DNA of 55,261 nt. It comes from Acidobacteriota bacterium. GTDB lineage: Bacteria; Acidobacteriota; Terriglobia; Bryobacterales; Bryobacteraceae. The notes beneath the pieces are model-generated. The model was given only the letters and a program-made list of their open reading frames with translations, did no database searches and was not told the DNA's origin. The stretch's first letter is position 1. Each line of letters opens with the position of its first letter. This document shows, one piece after another, positions 25,181 to 33,609 of the stretch. The stretch covers positions 1 to 55,261 of the forward strand of contig JAFLBB010000030.1 in assembly GCA_017304135.1 (NCBI GenBank), read 5' to 3'. A program made the translations under genes and the position numbers.

Positions 25181-25672
25181 TCAGCCCTTGGCCCCGGCCA
25201 TTTTGGGCGCGATGAACCAGCGCAGCACGCCGCGAGGCCGGGCGCCGAACTGGTCCACCTCAATGCGCATGAGCGCACCTTTCTTGAAATCGACTCGCAG
25301 CGAGGGGGCGTCGAGCAGGAAGCTGGAGAGGTGGCTGAACAGCGGCTCGTGGCCCACCAGCAGCAGTTGGCCGCCGTCGCGATGGACGCGCAGTTCGTCC
25401 CAAGCCAGTTCAGGCCGTGAGTCCGGCACAAGGGCTTGCGTCCGGAGCAGCTCGCCTTTGTAGCCGAGGACCTCGGCGGCGATCTCGGCGGTTTGCAGCG
25501 CGCGGGCGTAGGGACTGGTGAGTATGTAGTCAGGCTTGACACCCGCCCACTGCGCCAGTTTCATCACTTCACGCGTTTTTTTGCGCCCCTCCACGGTCAA
25601 CTCCCGCTCGGCGTCGGGCATGCCGGGCCGGCCGTTTTCCGCGACACCATGACGCAATAGAAACACATCCAT
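25181..25672 (-). CDS. sixA: SixA-like phosphohistidine phosphatase
   Basis: 163 residues of the histidine phosphatase (RHG) superfamily. LLRHGVAEN at the start carries the nucleophilic His; LTSPYARALQTAEIAAEVL and LLVGHEPLFS supply the second Arg and second His. The size and motif spacing match SixA, which removes phosphate from histidine phosphotransfer domains. No phosphorelay gene lies nearby, so the partner is unknown. GGAG lies 7 nt before the ATG. The upstream 100 bases to the ligase gene hold a CCCGGG-rich stretch and no clear promoter. Confidence 0.88.
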   Translation of the reverse strand: MDVFLLRHGVAENGRPGMPDAERELTVEGRKKTREVMKLAQWAGVKPDYILTSPYARALQTAEIAAEVLGYKGELLRTQALVPDSRPELAWDELRVHRDGGQLLLVGHEPLFSHLSSFLLDAPSLRVDFKKGALMRIEVDQFGARPRGVLRWFIAPKMAGAKG

Positions 25673-25774
25673 GGCTCTGCTCCGTCACCCCCGGGAACCA
25701 TCCCCGGGTGCCTCCATGAACATTCTCACATAGAATTGTTGTTGTACGGCGCTCGCCCGCCGGCGGACCCCAAC

Positions 25775-26986
25775 GTGAACCTCAACCGGATCGCCCTCTA
25801 TCTCGCCCTCGGCTCGGCCGTGGGCTCGCTTGTCTCCATCGCCGTGTGCCACTCGCTGCTGGCGCTGGCCTTTGCCGCGCTGCTGCTGAGCGGCACGCCG
25901 ATGCGGTTGCCGCGCTTCTGGCCGGTTCTGGCGGTGCTGGTGGCTTGGACGGTGCTGGCCGCGCTGCTGTCGGAATCGCCGTGGGAGGCGCGGCCGGCGC
26001 TGCGTAAGTTCTACTGCCTGCTCACGCTGCTCACCCTGTGTTCCACGCTCACGCTCGAATGGGCGCGGCGCTTGATGATCGCGCTGGCGGCGGCCGGGAC
26101 GTTCAGCGCGGCCAAGGGACTGGTGCAGTTCTGGCAAAAGTGGGAGGCCGCGCGCGCGGGCGGACAACCCTTCTACCAGAGCTATGTCGGCGACCGCATC
26201 ACCGGCTTCATGAGCCACTGGATGACCTTCGGCGGCGAGATGATGATCGTCCTGGTGGTCATCGCCGCGTGGATCTTTTTCTCCGGCGACCGGCAGCGCA
26301 TTGTGATCTGGTGGGTGGCCGCCGCGCTCGTGTTCGCTGCCATTCTGCTCGGCTTCACGCGCAGCATCTGGCCGGCGACGGCGGTGGCGGGGCTGTATCT
26401 CATGTGGTTCTGGCGGCGCTGGCTGGTGGTGGTGGCGCCGGTGGTGATGGTTGCGGGACTGCTGCTGGCTCCGCCCCCGGTGAGCGAACGGGTGCGGTCC
26501 ATCTGGAACCCCGACAAGAAACTCGATTCCAACGAACACCGCGAGGCGCTGCGTGCGGCGGGATACCGTATGATTGCCGCGCATCCTCTGTTTGGCATTG
26601 GTCCCGAACACACGCAGCGCGAGTTTCCGAGGTATGTGCCGGAGCAATACAAGCCGATTCCCAAGGAGTGGTGGTACGGCCACCTGCACAACATCTATCT
26701 CGACTTCGCGGCCGAGCGCGGCATTCCGGCGCTGCTGGCGTTTCTCGCCATGATCGGCTGGGCGTTGCGCGACTATCTGCGGCGCGTGCTCACGCTGGCG
26801 CCCGAAGAGCACACACGGCGCATGCTTCTGCACGCGGCGATTGCGGGCGTAATCGCGATTCTCGTCGGCGGACTGCTGGAGCGCAACCTCGGCGACAGCG
26901 AGGTGCTGACATTATTCTGGACCCTGCTGGCCTTGGGCCACGTGGCGCTGCGGCGCGAGGAGGCGCCGCATGAGCACGCTGCATAA
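25775..26986 (+). CDS. O-antigen ligase / Wzy-like polysaccharide membrane protein
   Basis: 403 residues from the GTG at 25775 (MNLNRIALYLALGSA); a TTG 39 nt earlier is also in frame. About ten hydrophobic segments are seen. The large periplasmic loop with YRMIAAHPLFGIGPEHTQREFP and HLHNIYLDFAAERGIPALLAF is the Wzy_C/O-antigen-ligase signature (GxGP, HNxYL). Such proteins polymerise surface glycans or ligate them to lipid A core. It overlaps the following SDR gene by 17 nt, an unusual partner for a ligase. Ligase and polymerase cannot be told apart by eye. Confidence 0.82.
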   Translation: MNLNRIALYLALGSAVGSLVSIAVCHSLLALAFAALLLSGTPMRLPRFWPVLAVLVAWTVLAALLSESPWEARPALRKFYCLLTLLTLCSTLTLEWARRLMIALAAAGTFSAAKGLVQFWQKWEAARAGGQPFYQSYVGDRITGFMSHWMTFGGEMMIVLVVIAAWIFFSGDRQRIVIWWVAAALVFAAILLGFTRSIWPATAVAGLYLMWFWRRWLVVVAPVVMVAGLLLAPPPVSERVRSIWNPDKKLDSNEHREALRAAGYRMIAAHPLFGIGPEHTQREFPRYVPEQYKPIPKEWWYGHLHNIYLDFAAERGIPALLAFLAMIGWALRDYLRRVLTLAPEEHTRRMLLHAAIAGVIAILVGGLLERNLGDSEVLTLFWTLLALGHVALRREEAPHEHAA

Positions 26987-27689
26987 CCGCACGATCGTGC
27001 TCGCCGGAGGCGCGGGCGGACTGGGCTCGGCGGCGGCTCGAGCGCTGGCGGCCGAAGGTGCGCGATTGGTGGTGAGCTATCGCGCCAACGCCGCGCGCGC
27101 TGAGCCGCTCAACGGAATCGCCACGTTGGTGCAGGCTGACCTGGCACGCAAGGACGATCGCGCACGGCTGCTTGATGCGGCGGGCGACTTGTATGGGCTT
27201 GTCGTGTTCGCGGGCAATCCGTCGCGCGTGGCCTCGCCCGATGAGTTGGACGAAGCGCTGCGCCTGTCGCACGAGGTGAACTGCCTCGGCCCGCTCTTGC
27301 TAGCCCGCGAGGCGGCGGCGCGCATGAAGGACGCCGGAACGCCTGGAGCGATCGTGCTCTTCTCCACGATGCAGGCCGTGGCGTTGTTTCCTGGTTCAAC
27401 GGCCTACGCGGTGGAAAAGGCGGCGCTCATCCAGGGCGCGCGCATTCTGGCCAAAGAGATGCGCGGACCGGCGAACATCCGCGTCAACGTGATCGCGCCC
27501 GGCGTCACACAGGCGGGCATGGCCGAAGCGTCGATCGCGGCGGGCAAGTATCAGCGCTATCTCGATGAGGGAATCATTGCGCGCTATGGCCGCGCCGAGG
27601 ACATTGCGCGCACCGTGCGGTTCTTTCTCGAACCGGACAATTTCATCACCGGACAGGTGCTCACCGTGGATGGAGGACTCACGCTATGA
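26970..27689 (+). CDS. Short-chain dehydrogenase/reductase
   Basis: 239 residues. Cofactor loop AGGAGGLGSAAA at ~11-22; catalytic Ser in FSTMQAV and Tyr/Lys in YAVEK; C-terminal ITGQVLTVDGG. The NNAG-type segment reads FAGNPS, a departure from the usual NNAG. The ATG lies inside the end of the ligase gene (17-nt overlap) and its TGA overlaps the DUF1080 ATG. The substrate may be a sugar, in view of the DUF1080 partner, but this is inference. Confidence 0.88.
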   Translation: MSTLHNRTIVLAGGAGGLGSAAARALAAEGARLVVSYRANAARAEPLNGIATLVQADLARKDDRARLLDAAGDLYGLVVFAGNPSRVASPDELDEALRLSHEVNCLGPLLLAREAAARMKDAGTPGAIVLFSTMQAVALFPGSTAYAVEKAALIQGARILAKEMRGPANIRVNVIAPGVTQAGMAEASIAAGKYQRYLDEGIIARYGRAEDIARTVRFFLEPDNFITGQVLTVDGGLTL

Positions 27690-28297
27690 CTACGCTCACG
27701 CGCCGCGGCCTGCTCGCGATTGCCCCGGCGGCCCTGGCGCAAACGCGCCCGGAGCCGCTGTTCAACGGCAAGAACCTCGATGGCTGGTTTCGCGCCGCGT
27801 TCGGCATCTGGCGGATTGAGAACGGGGAGCTGGCCGGAACGTCGGACCACACGCTGCCAGGGCCGGGCTACCTCATGACCCAACGCGCCTTTCGCGACTT
27901 CGACCTCAGGTTGGAATTCTGGATTTCACGCGGCGGCAACAGCGGCGTCTACATTCGCGAACCACACCGCGCCTGGGGCTCGAAAGGCGACCTGCGTCCA
28001 GGGCATGGCAAGTCGCGCGGTTACGAGATCCAGATCGACTACAACGACCAGAAGAACCTCACCGGCTCCGTATACGACTTGAAGAAGCCAGGCCGTGTGT
28101 TGGGCGGCGAGGAGCGCTGGAACCGCTACCGCATCGTGTGCCGCGGCAAGCGCGTGGAGATCTGGGTGAACGGCGAACAGGCAAACGCCTTCGACGGCAT
28201 CGAAACCGCCGAAGGCGCGATTGGATTCCAGATTCACGGCCAGCAGCCACACGACCACACGGTGAAGTTCCGCAACATCGGGATCCTCACCCTGTGA
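27686..28297 (+). CDS. DUF1080 / 3-keto-disaccharide hydrolase-like protein
   Basis: 203 residues. A Tat-like leader (LTRRGLLAIAPAALAQ) is followed by the jelly-roll DUF1080 domain: LFNGKNLDGWF, FDLRLEFWISRGGNSGVYIRE, GYEIQIDYN and ERWNRYRIVCRG. DUF1080 members act on 3-keto-glycosides, opening the glycosidic bond after oxidation of C3 by a separate dehydrogenase. The SDR one gene upstream (4-nt overlap) could supply or reduce the keto sugar. The protein is single-domain and close to minimal size. Confidence 0.87.
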   Translation: MTTLTRRGLLAIAPAALAQTRPEPLFNGKNLDGWFRAAFGIWRIENGELAGTSDHTLPGPGYLMTQRAFRDFDLRLEFWISRGGNSGVYIREPHRAWGSKGDLRPGHGKSRGYEIQIDYNDQKNLTGSVYDLKKPGRVLGGEERWNRYRIVCRGKRVEIWVNGEQANAFDGIETAEGAIGFQIHGQQPHDHTVKFRNIGILTL

Positions 28298-28328
28298 GCG
28301 CGGCGCGGGCACGGCGCGAACGAGATGG

Positions 28329-28808
28329 CTAGGCCTCGGTGATGGTCACCGACTTGAGCGTGTCGCCCTGTTGCGTCGCGTTGACAATATCCTGACCCGA
28401 AGTGACCTGGCCGAAGACGGTGTGCTTGCCGTCGAGCCAGTCGGTGACGATATGGGTGATGAAGAACTGGCTGCCGTTGGTGTTCGGTCCAGCGTTGGCC
28501 ATGGAGAGCGAGCCGACCTTATGGCGATGCGGGTTGCCCTTGCACTCGTCGGCGAAGCGGTAACCGGGGCCGCCGCGGCCGCTGCCCTCGGGATCGCCGC
28601 CCTGGATCATGAAGTCGGCGATGACGCGGTGAAAGATGGTGCCGTCGTAGAACTTGTCGCGGGCGAGGAAGACGAAGTTGCTCACGGTGTTCGGCGCGTC
28701 GGCGGCGAAGAGATCGCAGACGATCGTTCCGCGTGACGTTTCAAACGTGGCCGTATACTTCTTGCTCGTATCAATCGACATCGGCGGCGGGGCCGCATAC
28801 TGTTTCAT
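28329..28808 (-). CDS. Cyclophilin-type peptidyl-prolyl cis-trans isomerase
   Basis: 159 residues. It catalyses proline isomerisation during folding. [15 protein letters not shown] holds the catalytic Arg, [19 protein letters not shown] the Gln/Phe wall, and [10 protein letters not shown] the Trp/His. There is no signal peptide, so it is cytoplasmic. TACACT lies 8 nt before the ATG at 28808, which supports that start over the internal Met at 28781. It is convergent with the DUF1080 gene. Confidence 0.95.
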   Translation of the reverse strand: MKQYAAPPPMSIDTSKKYTATFETSRGTIVCDLFAADAPNTVSNFVFLARDKFYDGTIFHRVIADFMIQGGDPEGSGRGGPGYRFADECKGNPHRHKVGSLSMANAGPNTNGSQFFITHIVTDWLDGKHTVFGQVTSGQDIVNATQQGDTLKSVTITEA

Positions 28809-28816
28809 ATCCCTTC

Positions 28817-28822
28817 AGTGTA
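28817..28822 (-). promoter_or_regulatory. Putative -10 element for the cyclophilin gene
   Basis: TACACT on the minus strand ends 8 nt before the ATG. No clear -35 element. A second candidate, TACGCT at 28857-28862, points the other way toward the PhoD gene. Confidence 0.4.
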
Positions 28823-28874
28823 GCGGTTCCAGAGCCGCCGTCCGCGCCCGTCTTGATACGCTAGGACCGTCATC

Positions 28875-31361
28875 ATGAAACGCCGATCCCTTTTGAAGAC
28901 CGTCGCCGCCGCGCCTTTGGCGGCGCAACTCCGCGCACAGGGCAAGCAAGCCTGGCTGGGCCCCGACTATTGGGCCAACCCGCTGCAGGACTGGCGGCGC
29001 GTGGGCGACCGCATCGAGTGCCACGTCTCCGGAGGCGACCGCAACGTCTACTGGCTGACGCGCGAGACTGCACCCGGTGCGCCGTTCACGATGTCCGTGC
29101 GGCTGGGCAAACTGGCTTCCGACGCAGGCAAGAGCGAAGGCTACGCGGGTTTTCGCTTCGGCATGCGCGGCCACTTCAACGACTATCGCGACACGGCGCT
29201 GCGGGGGTTGGGCATCGACGCGGGCATTACGACGCGGGGCAAGCTCTTCATCGGCACGCTGGGCAACAGCCCGGTGATCAACTCACTCGACGACGTGACG
29301 CTCACGCTGACGGTGGACCGAACGGAAGCGACGCTCGAGGCTGGCGGCGTAACGATCAAGGCGACTGTGCCCGAGGCGTGGACCGGTGGCGGCGTAGCGC
29401 TGGTGGCGCATCATGGTGCGACGCCGAAAGGGCTGCCGGTACTGCGCGAACCGGCCGCGCCAAACGCGGGCAAGCAGCCGCAGGAGCGAGGCGGCGATAC
29501 GCGCTTCTGGTTCAGCGATTGGAAGCTGGCCGGCGCGGGCGTGCGCGAGTTACCGGTGCGGGCGTGGGGACCGATTCTCTTCCTGCAGTACACGCTGTCG
29601 CGGCGGACGTTGAAGCTCACGGCGCAACTGGCTCCCGTGGAAGTGGAGCAGCAGTATCCGCCGGTAGAGTTGCGCGTGAATGGCAAGACCATCGCCAAGG
29701 CGCAGGTGGAGCCCTATTCGTCGACGGCGCTGTTCCGCATTGCCAAGTGGGATGACACGCGCGACACGAAGTTCACGCTCCACTGGCGCGGGGCCACCTA
29801 TGGCGGCGTGGTGAAGCGCGATCCGAAAGAGAAGCAGAAGCTGGTGGTGGGCGCCCTCACCTGCCAGGGCGAGTTCGGATTCCCACATCAATTGATGGCG
29901 GCAAATCTGCATCGCATCAAGCCGGACATTCTCTTCTTCACCGGCGACCAGTTGTATGAGGCCAACGGCGGCTATGGCATCCAGCGCGGGCCTGCGGAAG
30001 CGGCGCGGCTCGACTATCTGCGCAAGTGGTTCATGTACGGCTGGGCGTGGGGCGAGCTGACGCGCGAGATCCCCACGGTGAGCCATCCCGACGATCACGA
30101 CGTGTATCACGGCAACATCTGGGGCGCGGGCGGGCGCAAGGCAGTGTTGAGCGATCCGCCGCCTGGCTCGCCGGGCACGCCGCATCAGATGGGGCAGGAT
30201 TCAGGCGGTTACCTGATGCCGCCCGAGTGGGTGACCATCGTCGAGCGCACGCAGTCGTCGCATCTGCCCGATGATCCGGATTCGAAGCCCATCGAACAGG
30301 GCATTCCGGTGCACTTCGGGCAACTGGTGTGGGGCGGCGTGAGCTTCGCCATCATCGAGGATCGCAAGTGGAAATCGGCGCCAAAGGACTTCCTGACGGA
30401 GGCGCGCATCTGGAACGGATGGGCGCAGAACCCGATGTGGGACGCGGCGACGATGGGCGACGTGAAGGGGGCGCAGTTGTTGGGCGAGCGGCAGGAGAAG
30501 TTCCTCGAGCGCTGGGTGCGCGATTGGGACGGCATCACGATGAAGGCGGTGATGTCGGGCACGATCTTCTGCAACCTGGCGACGCTGCCGCGCGAGATGA
30601 TGAGCGACGCGGGCACACCGCGCATTCCCGTGGAACCCATCGGCGGCTACGCGCGCAACGAGAAGAAGGTGGCCGATCACGACTCCAACGGCTGGCCGCA
30701 AACGCCGCGCAATCGCGCGCTGCGGCTGATGCGGACATGCCAGGCTGTGCACATCGCCGGTGACCAGCACTTGGGAAGCACGGTGCAGTATGGCATCGAT
30801 GAGTGGAACGACGGCTCCTACGCGATCTGCACGCCGGCGATTTCGAACGTGTTCCCGCGCCGCTGGTTCCCGCCTGAAGAAGGCAAGAACCGCAAGCAGG
30901 GACAGCAGCGCAACATGGGCGAGTTCGTGGATGGCTTCGGCAACAAGATGACGGTGTATGCGGTGGCCAATCCGGCACGGTTCGGCGTGGCTCCGGCGGC
31001 GGTGAATGAGCGCGCGCCGGGCTTCGGCGTGGTCGAGTTCGATAAGACGGCGCGCACGATCACGATGACGAACTATGCGCGGTGGACCGATTTGGCGCAG
31101 GCGGGCGCGAAGCCGTATCCGGGATGGCCGATTACGATTGCGGAGTCCGATAACGGATTGAATGGTGCGAAATTCGAACTCGCGCTGCCGGCAAAGGTAG
31201 AGGGCGTTGTGGAGGTATTTGCCGAGGGACAGGCGGCGCCGGTGCTCTCATGGCGGCTGCCCGCGCCGGCTGACCGGCTGCGCGTGTGGGCGGCGGGCAC
31301 CTACACAGTGAAGGCCGGCAAGCGCACGTTTGCGAAGGTGAAGGCGGAACTGCGTGCGTGA
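28875..31361 (+). CDS. PhoD-like metallophosphatase, exported
   Basis: 828 residues. The leader MKRRSLLKTVAAAPLAAQLRAQ has a twin Arg. The N-terminal ~230 residues form a jelly-roll (FTMSVRLGKL, YAGFRFGMRG), then an Ig-like stretch, then the PhoD-like phosphatase core: FFTGDQLYE, SHPDDHDVYHGN and HIAGDQHLG supply the Asp/His metal ligands. PhoD enzymes hydrolyse phosphodi- and monoesters outside the cell using iron and calcium. The beta domain before the core is unusual for classical PhoD, suggesting a carbohydrate-linked substrate. AGGA lies 8 nt before the ATG. It overlaps the next gene by 8 nt. Confidence 0.8.
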   Translation: MKRRSLLKTVAAAPLAAQLRAQGKQAWLGPDYWANPLQDWRRVGDRIECHVSGGDRNVYWLTRETAPGAPFTMSVRLGKLASDAGKSEGYAGFRFGMRGHFNDYRDTALRGLGIDAGITTRGKLFIGTLGNSPVINSLDDVTLTLTVDRTEATLEAGGVTIKATVPEAWTGGGVALVAHHGATPKGLPVLREPAAPNAGKQPQERGGDTRFWFSDWKLAGAGVRELPVRAWGPILFLQYTLSRRTLKLTAQLAPVEVEQQYPPVELRVNGKTIAKAQVEPYSSTALFRIAKWDDTRDTKFTLHWRGATYGGVVKRDPKEKQKLVVGALTCQGEFGFPHQLMAANLHRIKPDILFFTGDQLYEANGGYGIQRGPAEAARLDYLRKWFMYGWAWGELTREIPTVSHPDDHDVYHGNIWGAGGRKAVLSDPPPGSPGTPHQMGQDSGGYLMPPEWVTIVERTQSSHLPDDPDSKPIEQGIPVHFGQLVWGGVSFAIIEDRKWKSAPKDFLTEARIWNGWAQNPMWDAATMGDVKGAQLLGERQEKFLERWVRDWDGITMKAVMSGTIFCNLATLPREMMSDAGTPRIPVEPIGGYARNEKKVADHDSNGWPQTPRNRALRLMRTCQAVHIAGDQHLGSTVQYGIDEWNDGSYAICTPAISNVFPRRWFPPEEGKNRKQGQQRNMGEFVDGFGNKMTVYAVANPARFGVAPAAVNERAPGFGVVEFDKTARTITMTNYARWTDLAQAGAKPYPGWPITIAESDNGLNGAKFELALPAKVEGVVEVFAEGQAAPVLSWRLPAPADRLRVWAAGTYTVKAGKRTFAKVKAELRA

Positions 31362-32142
31362 GATCGCCATTCTGATGCTCCTCGCGGGCGTCATGCCCGC
31401 GCAGACGCCGTTCGCGCGTGTGCGGGAGGAACGGAAGATCGTGATCGATGGCGTGGAGGAGACGTGGCGGTTGGTGTGGACGGCGCCGCCGCGGCCGATG
31501 TGCGCGTCGGCTAGCGATTGGTTCACCACCTGCCCGTGCCACGGCTTTGCCTTTGGCGAGACTGGACATGCCAGCCTGCTCAGGTATCTCGGTGGAGTCG
31601 AAGTCGAGCGGATGCCTCTTGGCCCACTTTTTGACGAGGATTCACCCACTGAGGGCGTCCCCACAATTCCCCGACGGCCTTTCAACTGGAAAACGGACTC
31701 AGAGAAGAGCGTCTCCAGGAAGGGTGGATGGGAAGAGATTGAGCGACGCCCGGCGGTCCGCATTATGGAGTTCGCCGACTACGACCATGATGGCCGCGCG
31801 ACGGAATTCTACCTCCAAACCAGCGCCATCGCGTGTGGCTGGCAGTTCGGTGTTGTGATTGGCGTGTCGCGCGCGAATTCGCGATTGCATGTCTTCACAG
31901 CCGGGGGCAACCCGGCCACTCCGCTGCGCTTGCGTTACCCGCTCTGGGAGACCATTCGCGAAGCGCCAGGCCCCGTTGAGACGACCGAGTGGACGTGCGG
32001 TGACCACGGCTCTGAGACCCAGAGCCAGTTATCCCTCTCCTGGACACCCCAGGGCATCACCGGCACGCGCCGCGAATACTCGTGCCCGCCGGGGCCACGG
32101 CGACTGTTGAGCGAAGCGCCGCTGGGCTCGAACCAGGAGTAG
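31354..32142 (+). CDS. Secreted protein of unknown function
   Basis: 262 residues from a GTG that overlaps the phosphatase end by 8 nt. Signal peptide ~1-16 (IAILMLLAGVMPAQ). Cys are frequent (MCAS, TTCPCHGF, IACGW, WTCGD, YSCPP), suggesting disulfides. A segment MEFADYDHDGRATEFYL resembles an FG-GAP or calcium-loop strand, like the one in the unknown protein at 9416-10267, but overall similarity is not evident by eye. The role is unknown; its placement suggests an accessory to the phosphatase. It ends 3 bases from the convergent isomerase-like gene. Confidence 0.6.
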   Translation: MREIAILMLLAGVMPAQTPFARVREERKIVIDGVEETWRLVWTAPPRPMCASASDWFTTCPCHGFAFGETGHASLLRYLGGVEVERMPLGPLFDEDSPTEGVPTIPRRPFNWKTDSEKSVSRKGGWEEIERRPAVRIMEFADYDHDGRATEFYLQTSAIACGWQFGVVIGVSRANSRLHVFTAGGNPATPLRLRYPLWETIREAPGPVETTEWTCGDHGSETQSQLSLSWTPQGITGTRREYSCPPGPRRLLSEAPLGSNQE

Positions 32143-32145
32143 CCG

Positions 32146-32988
32146 CTAGACGTCGCAAATCGTCATTGCGGTATCGAGCGAGGTTAGGGCGTCTTTCAGC
32201 GGCGAGTATTCGTGGGAGAGCCAACCGGTGAAGCCGAGGTCGACGATGGCCTGGGCGATGCCGCGGTAGCTGAGCTCTTGCGTCTCGTCGAACTCGTGGC
32301 GGCCGGGGTTGCCGGCGGTGTGGAAGTGGGCCATGATGCCGATGTGCTGGCGGATGGTGCGGATAATGTCGCCTTCCATGATCTGCGCGTGATAGATGTC
32401 GTAGAGAATCTTCACGCGCGGTGAGTTCACGCGCTTGCACATCTCGGCCGCGAAGGCGATGTTGTCGAACTGGTAGTCGGGGTGGTTCACCTTTGAGTTC
32501 AAATACTCCATGCAGATGGTGACGCCTTTGTCCTCGGCGTGCGCCTTCACCTTGTTCAGGAACAACACGCAGTTCTCGATGGCCTCGGGATCGCCCATGC
32601 CGGCGCGGTTGCCGCTGAAGGTGATCACGTTGGGCACGCCATTGGCGGCCGCCTTGTCGAGATTGGCACGCATGGTCGTTTCCAGCGCGGCATGGTTCTC
32701 CTTGCGATTGAGCCCGTCCTTGATCGACCCCGCGCCGGGGGCCATGGTGGGCACAAGGCCGTGCTTCTTGAGCGTGGGCCAGTCGGCTTCACCGATCAGG
32801 TCAAACCCGGTGGCGCCGAGGCGGGCGGCGTGGCGCGCCATGTCGTCGAGGGTGAACTTCGTCCCGCGGAAGCAGCCTCGCGTGACACCTTGTTTGAGAC
32901 GGCCTTTGCGATTGGACTTCTGCTCCACCAGGGATTGTGCGGCCGCGGGAGTTGCGGCCAGGAGGGATACTGCCTCACGTCGATTCAT
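32146..32988 (-). CDS. Xylose-isomerase-fold sugar isomerase/epimerase with leader peptide
   Basis: 280 residues from the ATG at 32988 (a GTG lies two codons upstream). The leader MNRREAVSLLAATPAAAQS is Tat-like with a short hydrophobic part. The remainder is an AP-endonuclease-2/xylose isomerase TIM barrel similar to hydroxypyruvate isomerase: ICMEYLNSK (Glu ligand), KILYDIYHAQIMEGD (Asp/His), HFHTAGNPGRHEFDE and GWLSHEYSP (last Glu). The metal site looks complete. These proteins epimerise or isomerise keto sugars, and exported forms occur with DUF1080 and sugar dehydrogenases. TAGCAT lies 6 nt before the ATG. Confidence 0.83.
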   Translation of the reverse strand: MNRREAVSLLAATPAAAQSLVEQKSNRKGRLKQGVTRGCFRGTKFTLDDMARHAARLGATGFDLIGEADWPTLKKHGLVPTMAPGAGSIKDGLNRKENHAALETTMRANLDKAAANGVPNVITFSGNRAGMGDPEAIENCVLFLNKVKAHAEDKGVTICMEYLNSKVNHPDYQFDNIAFAAEMCKRVNSPRVKILYDIYHAQIMEGDIIRTIRQHIGIMAHFHTAGNPGRHEFDETQELSYRGIAQAIVDLGFTGWLSHEYSPLKDALTSLDTAMTICDV

Positions 32989-32994
32989 GCCCAC

Positions 32995-33000
32995 ATGCTA
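32995..33000 (-). promoter_or_regulatory. Putative -10 element for the isomerase-like gene
   Basis: TAGCAT on the minus strand ends 6 nt before the ATG at 32988. No Shine-Dalgarno fits in that gap. Confidence 0.4.
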
Positions 33001-33021
33001 CATCCGCGCGGCGCGGGCAGC

Positions 33022-33027
33022 TACCCT
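33022..33027 (+). promoter_or_regulatory. Putative -10 element for the LOG gene
   Basis: TACCCT ends 6 nt before the ATG at 33034. Together with the minus-strand TAGCAT it makes a 45-bp divergent region with both starts nearly leaderless. Confidence 0.4.
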
Positions 33028-33033
33028 ACGAAT

Positions 33034-33603
33034 ATGCTCACGGCATTGTGTGTCTACTGCGGCTCCAACAGCGGCGCGTCGTCAGTCTACGTCGAGTCCG
33101 CCGCGGCGCTTGGGCGCGAGTTGGCGCGGCGCGGCATCCGGCTGGTATATGGCGGTTCTGACCGCGGCACGATGGGCGCGCTGGCCGATGCCGTGCTCAG
33201 TGCGGGCGGCCGCGTGACGGGCATCATTCCCTCGGGCTATCTCGAAAACGAAGCCGCGCATCGCGGATTGGCTGACCTGCGCGTGGTGGGATCGATGCAC
33301 GAGCGCAAAGCGCTGATGACCGAACTATGCGATGCGTTTCTCACCATGCCCGGCGGCTTCGGCACGTTCGACGAGCTATGTGAGGCGTTGAGTTGGGCTC
33401 AGTTACGCATCCATGCAAAGCCGGTGGGTCTATGGAACATCAACGGCTTCTTCGATCCCTTTCTCGCGCAGCTTGATCTGGCCGTACGCGAGGGCTTCCT
33501 CAAGCGTGAACACCGTGCCCTGGTGCAGCCGGGCCACGACATGAACGCCCTGCTCGATCATCTCGCGCTGGCCGCGCCCAAGCCGGAAGCCAAGTGGCTC
33601 TGA
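33034..33603 (+). CDS. LOG-family protein (cytokinin riboside 5'-monophosphate phosphoribohydrolase-like)
   Basis: 189 residues from the ATG at 33034; the open frame upstream is antisense to the isomerase gene and is not coding. VYCGSNSG opens the Rossmann fold, then LVYGGSDRGTMGALADAVL, the MHERKALM segment and PGGFGTFDELCE, the LOG signature with catalytic Arg and Glu. LOG proteins release free base from nucleoside 5'-monophosphates. In bacteria outside plant pathogens the role is probably nucleotide salvage or housecleaning. It ends 6 bases from the convergent enolase gene. Confidence 0.93.
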   Translation: MLTALCVYCGSNSGASSVYVESAAALGRELARRGIRLVYGGSDRGTMGALADAVLSAGGRVTGIIPSGYLENEAAHRGLADLRVVGSMHERKALMTELCDAFLTMPGGFGTFDELCEALSWAQLRIHAKPVGLWNINGFFDPFLAQLDLAVREGFLKREHRALVQPGHDMNALLDHLALAAPKPEAKWL

Positions 33604-33609
33604 GCCGCG

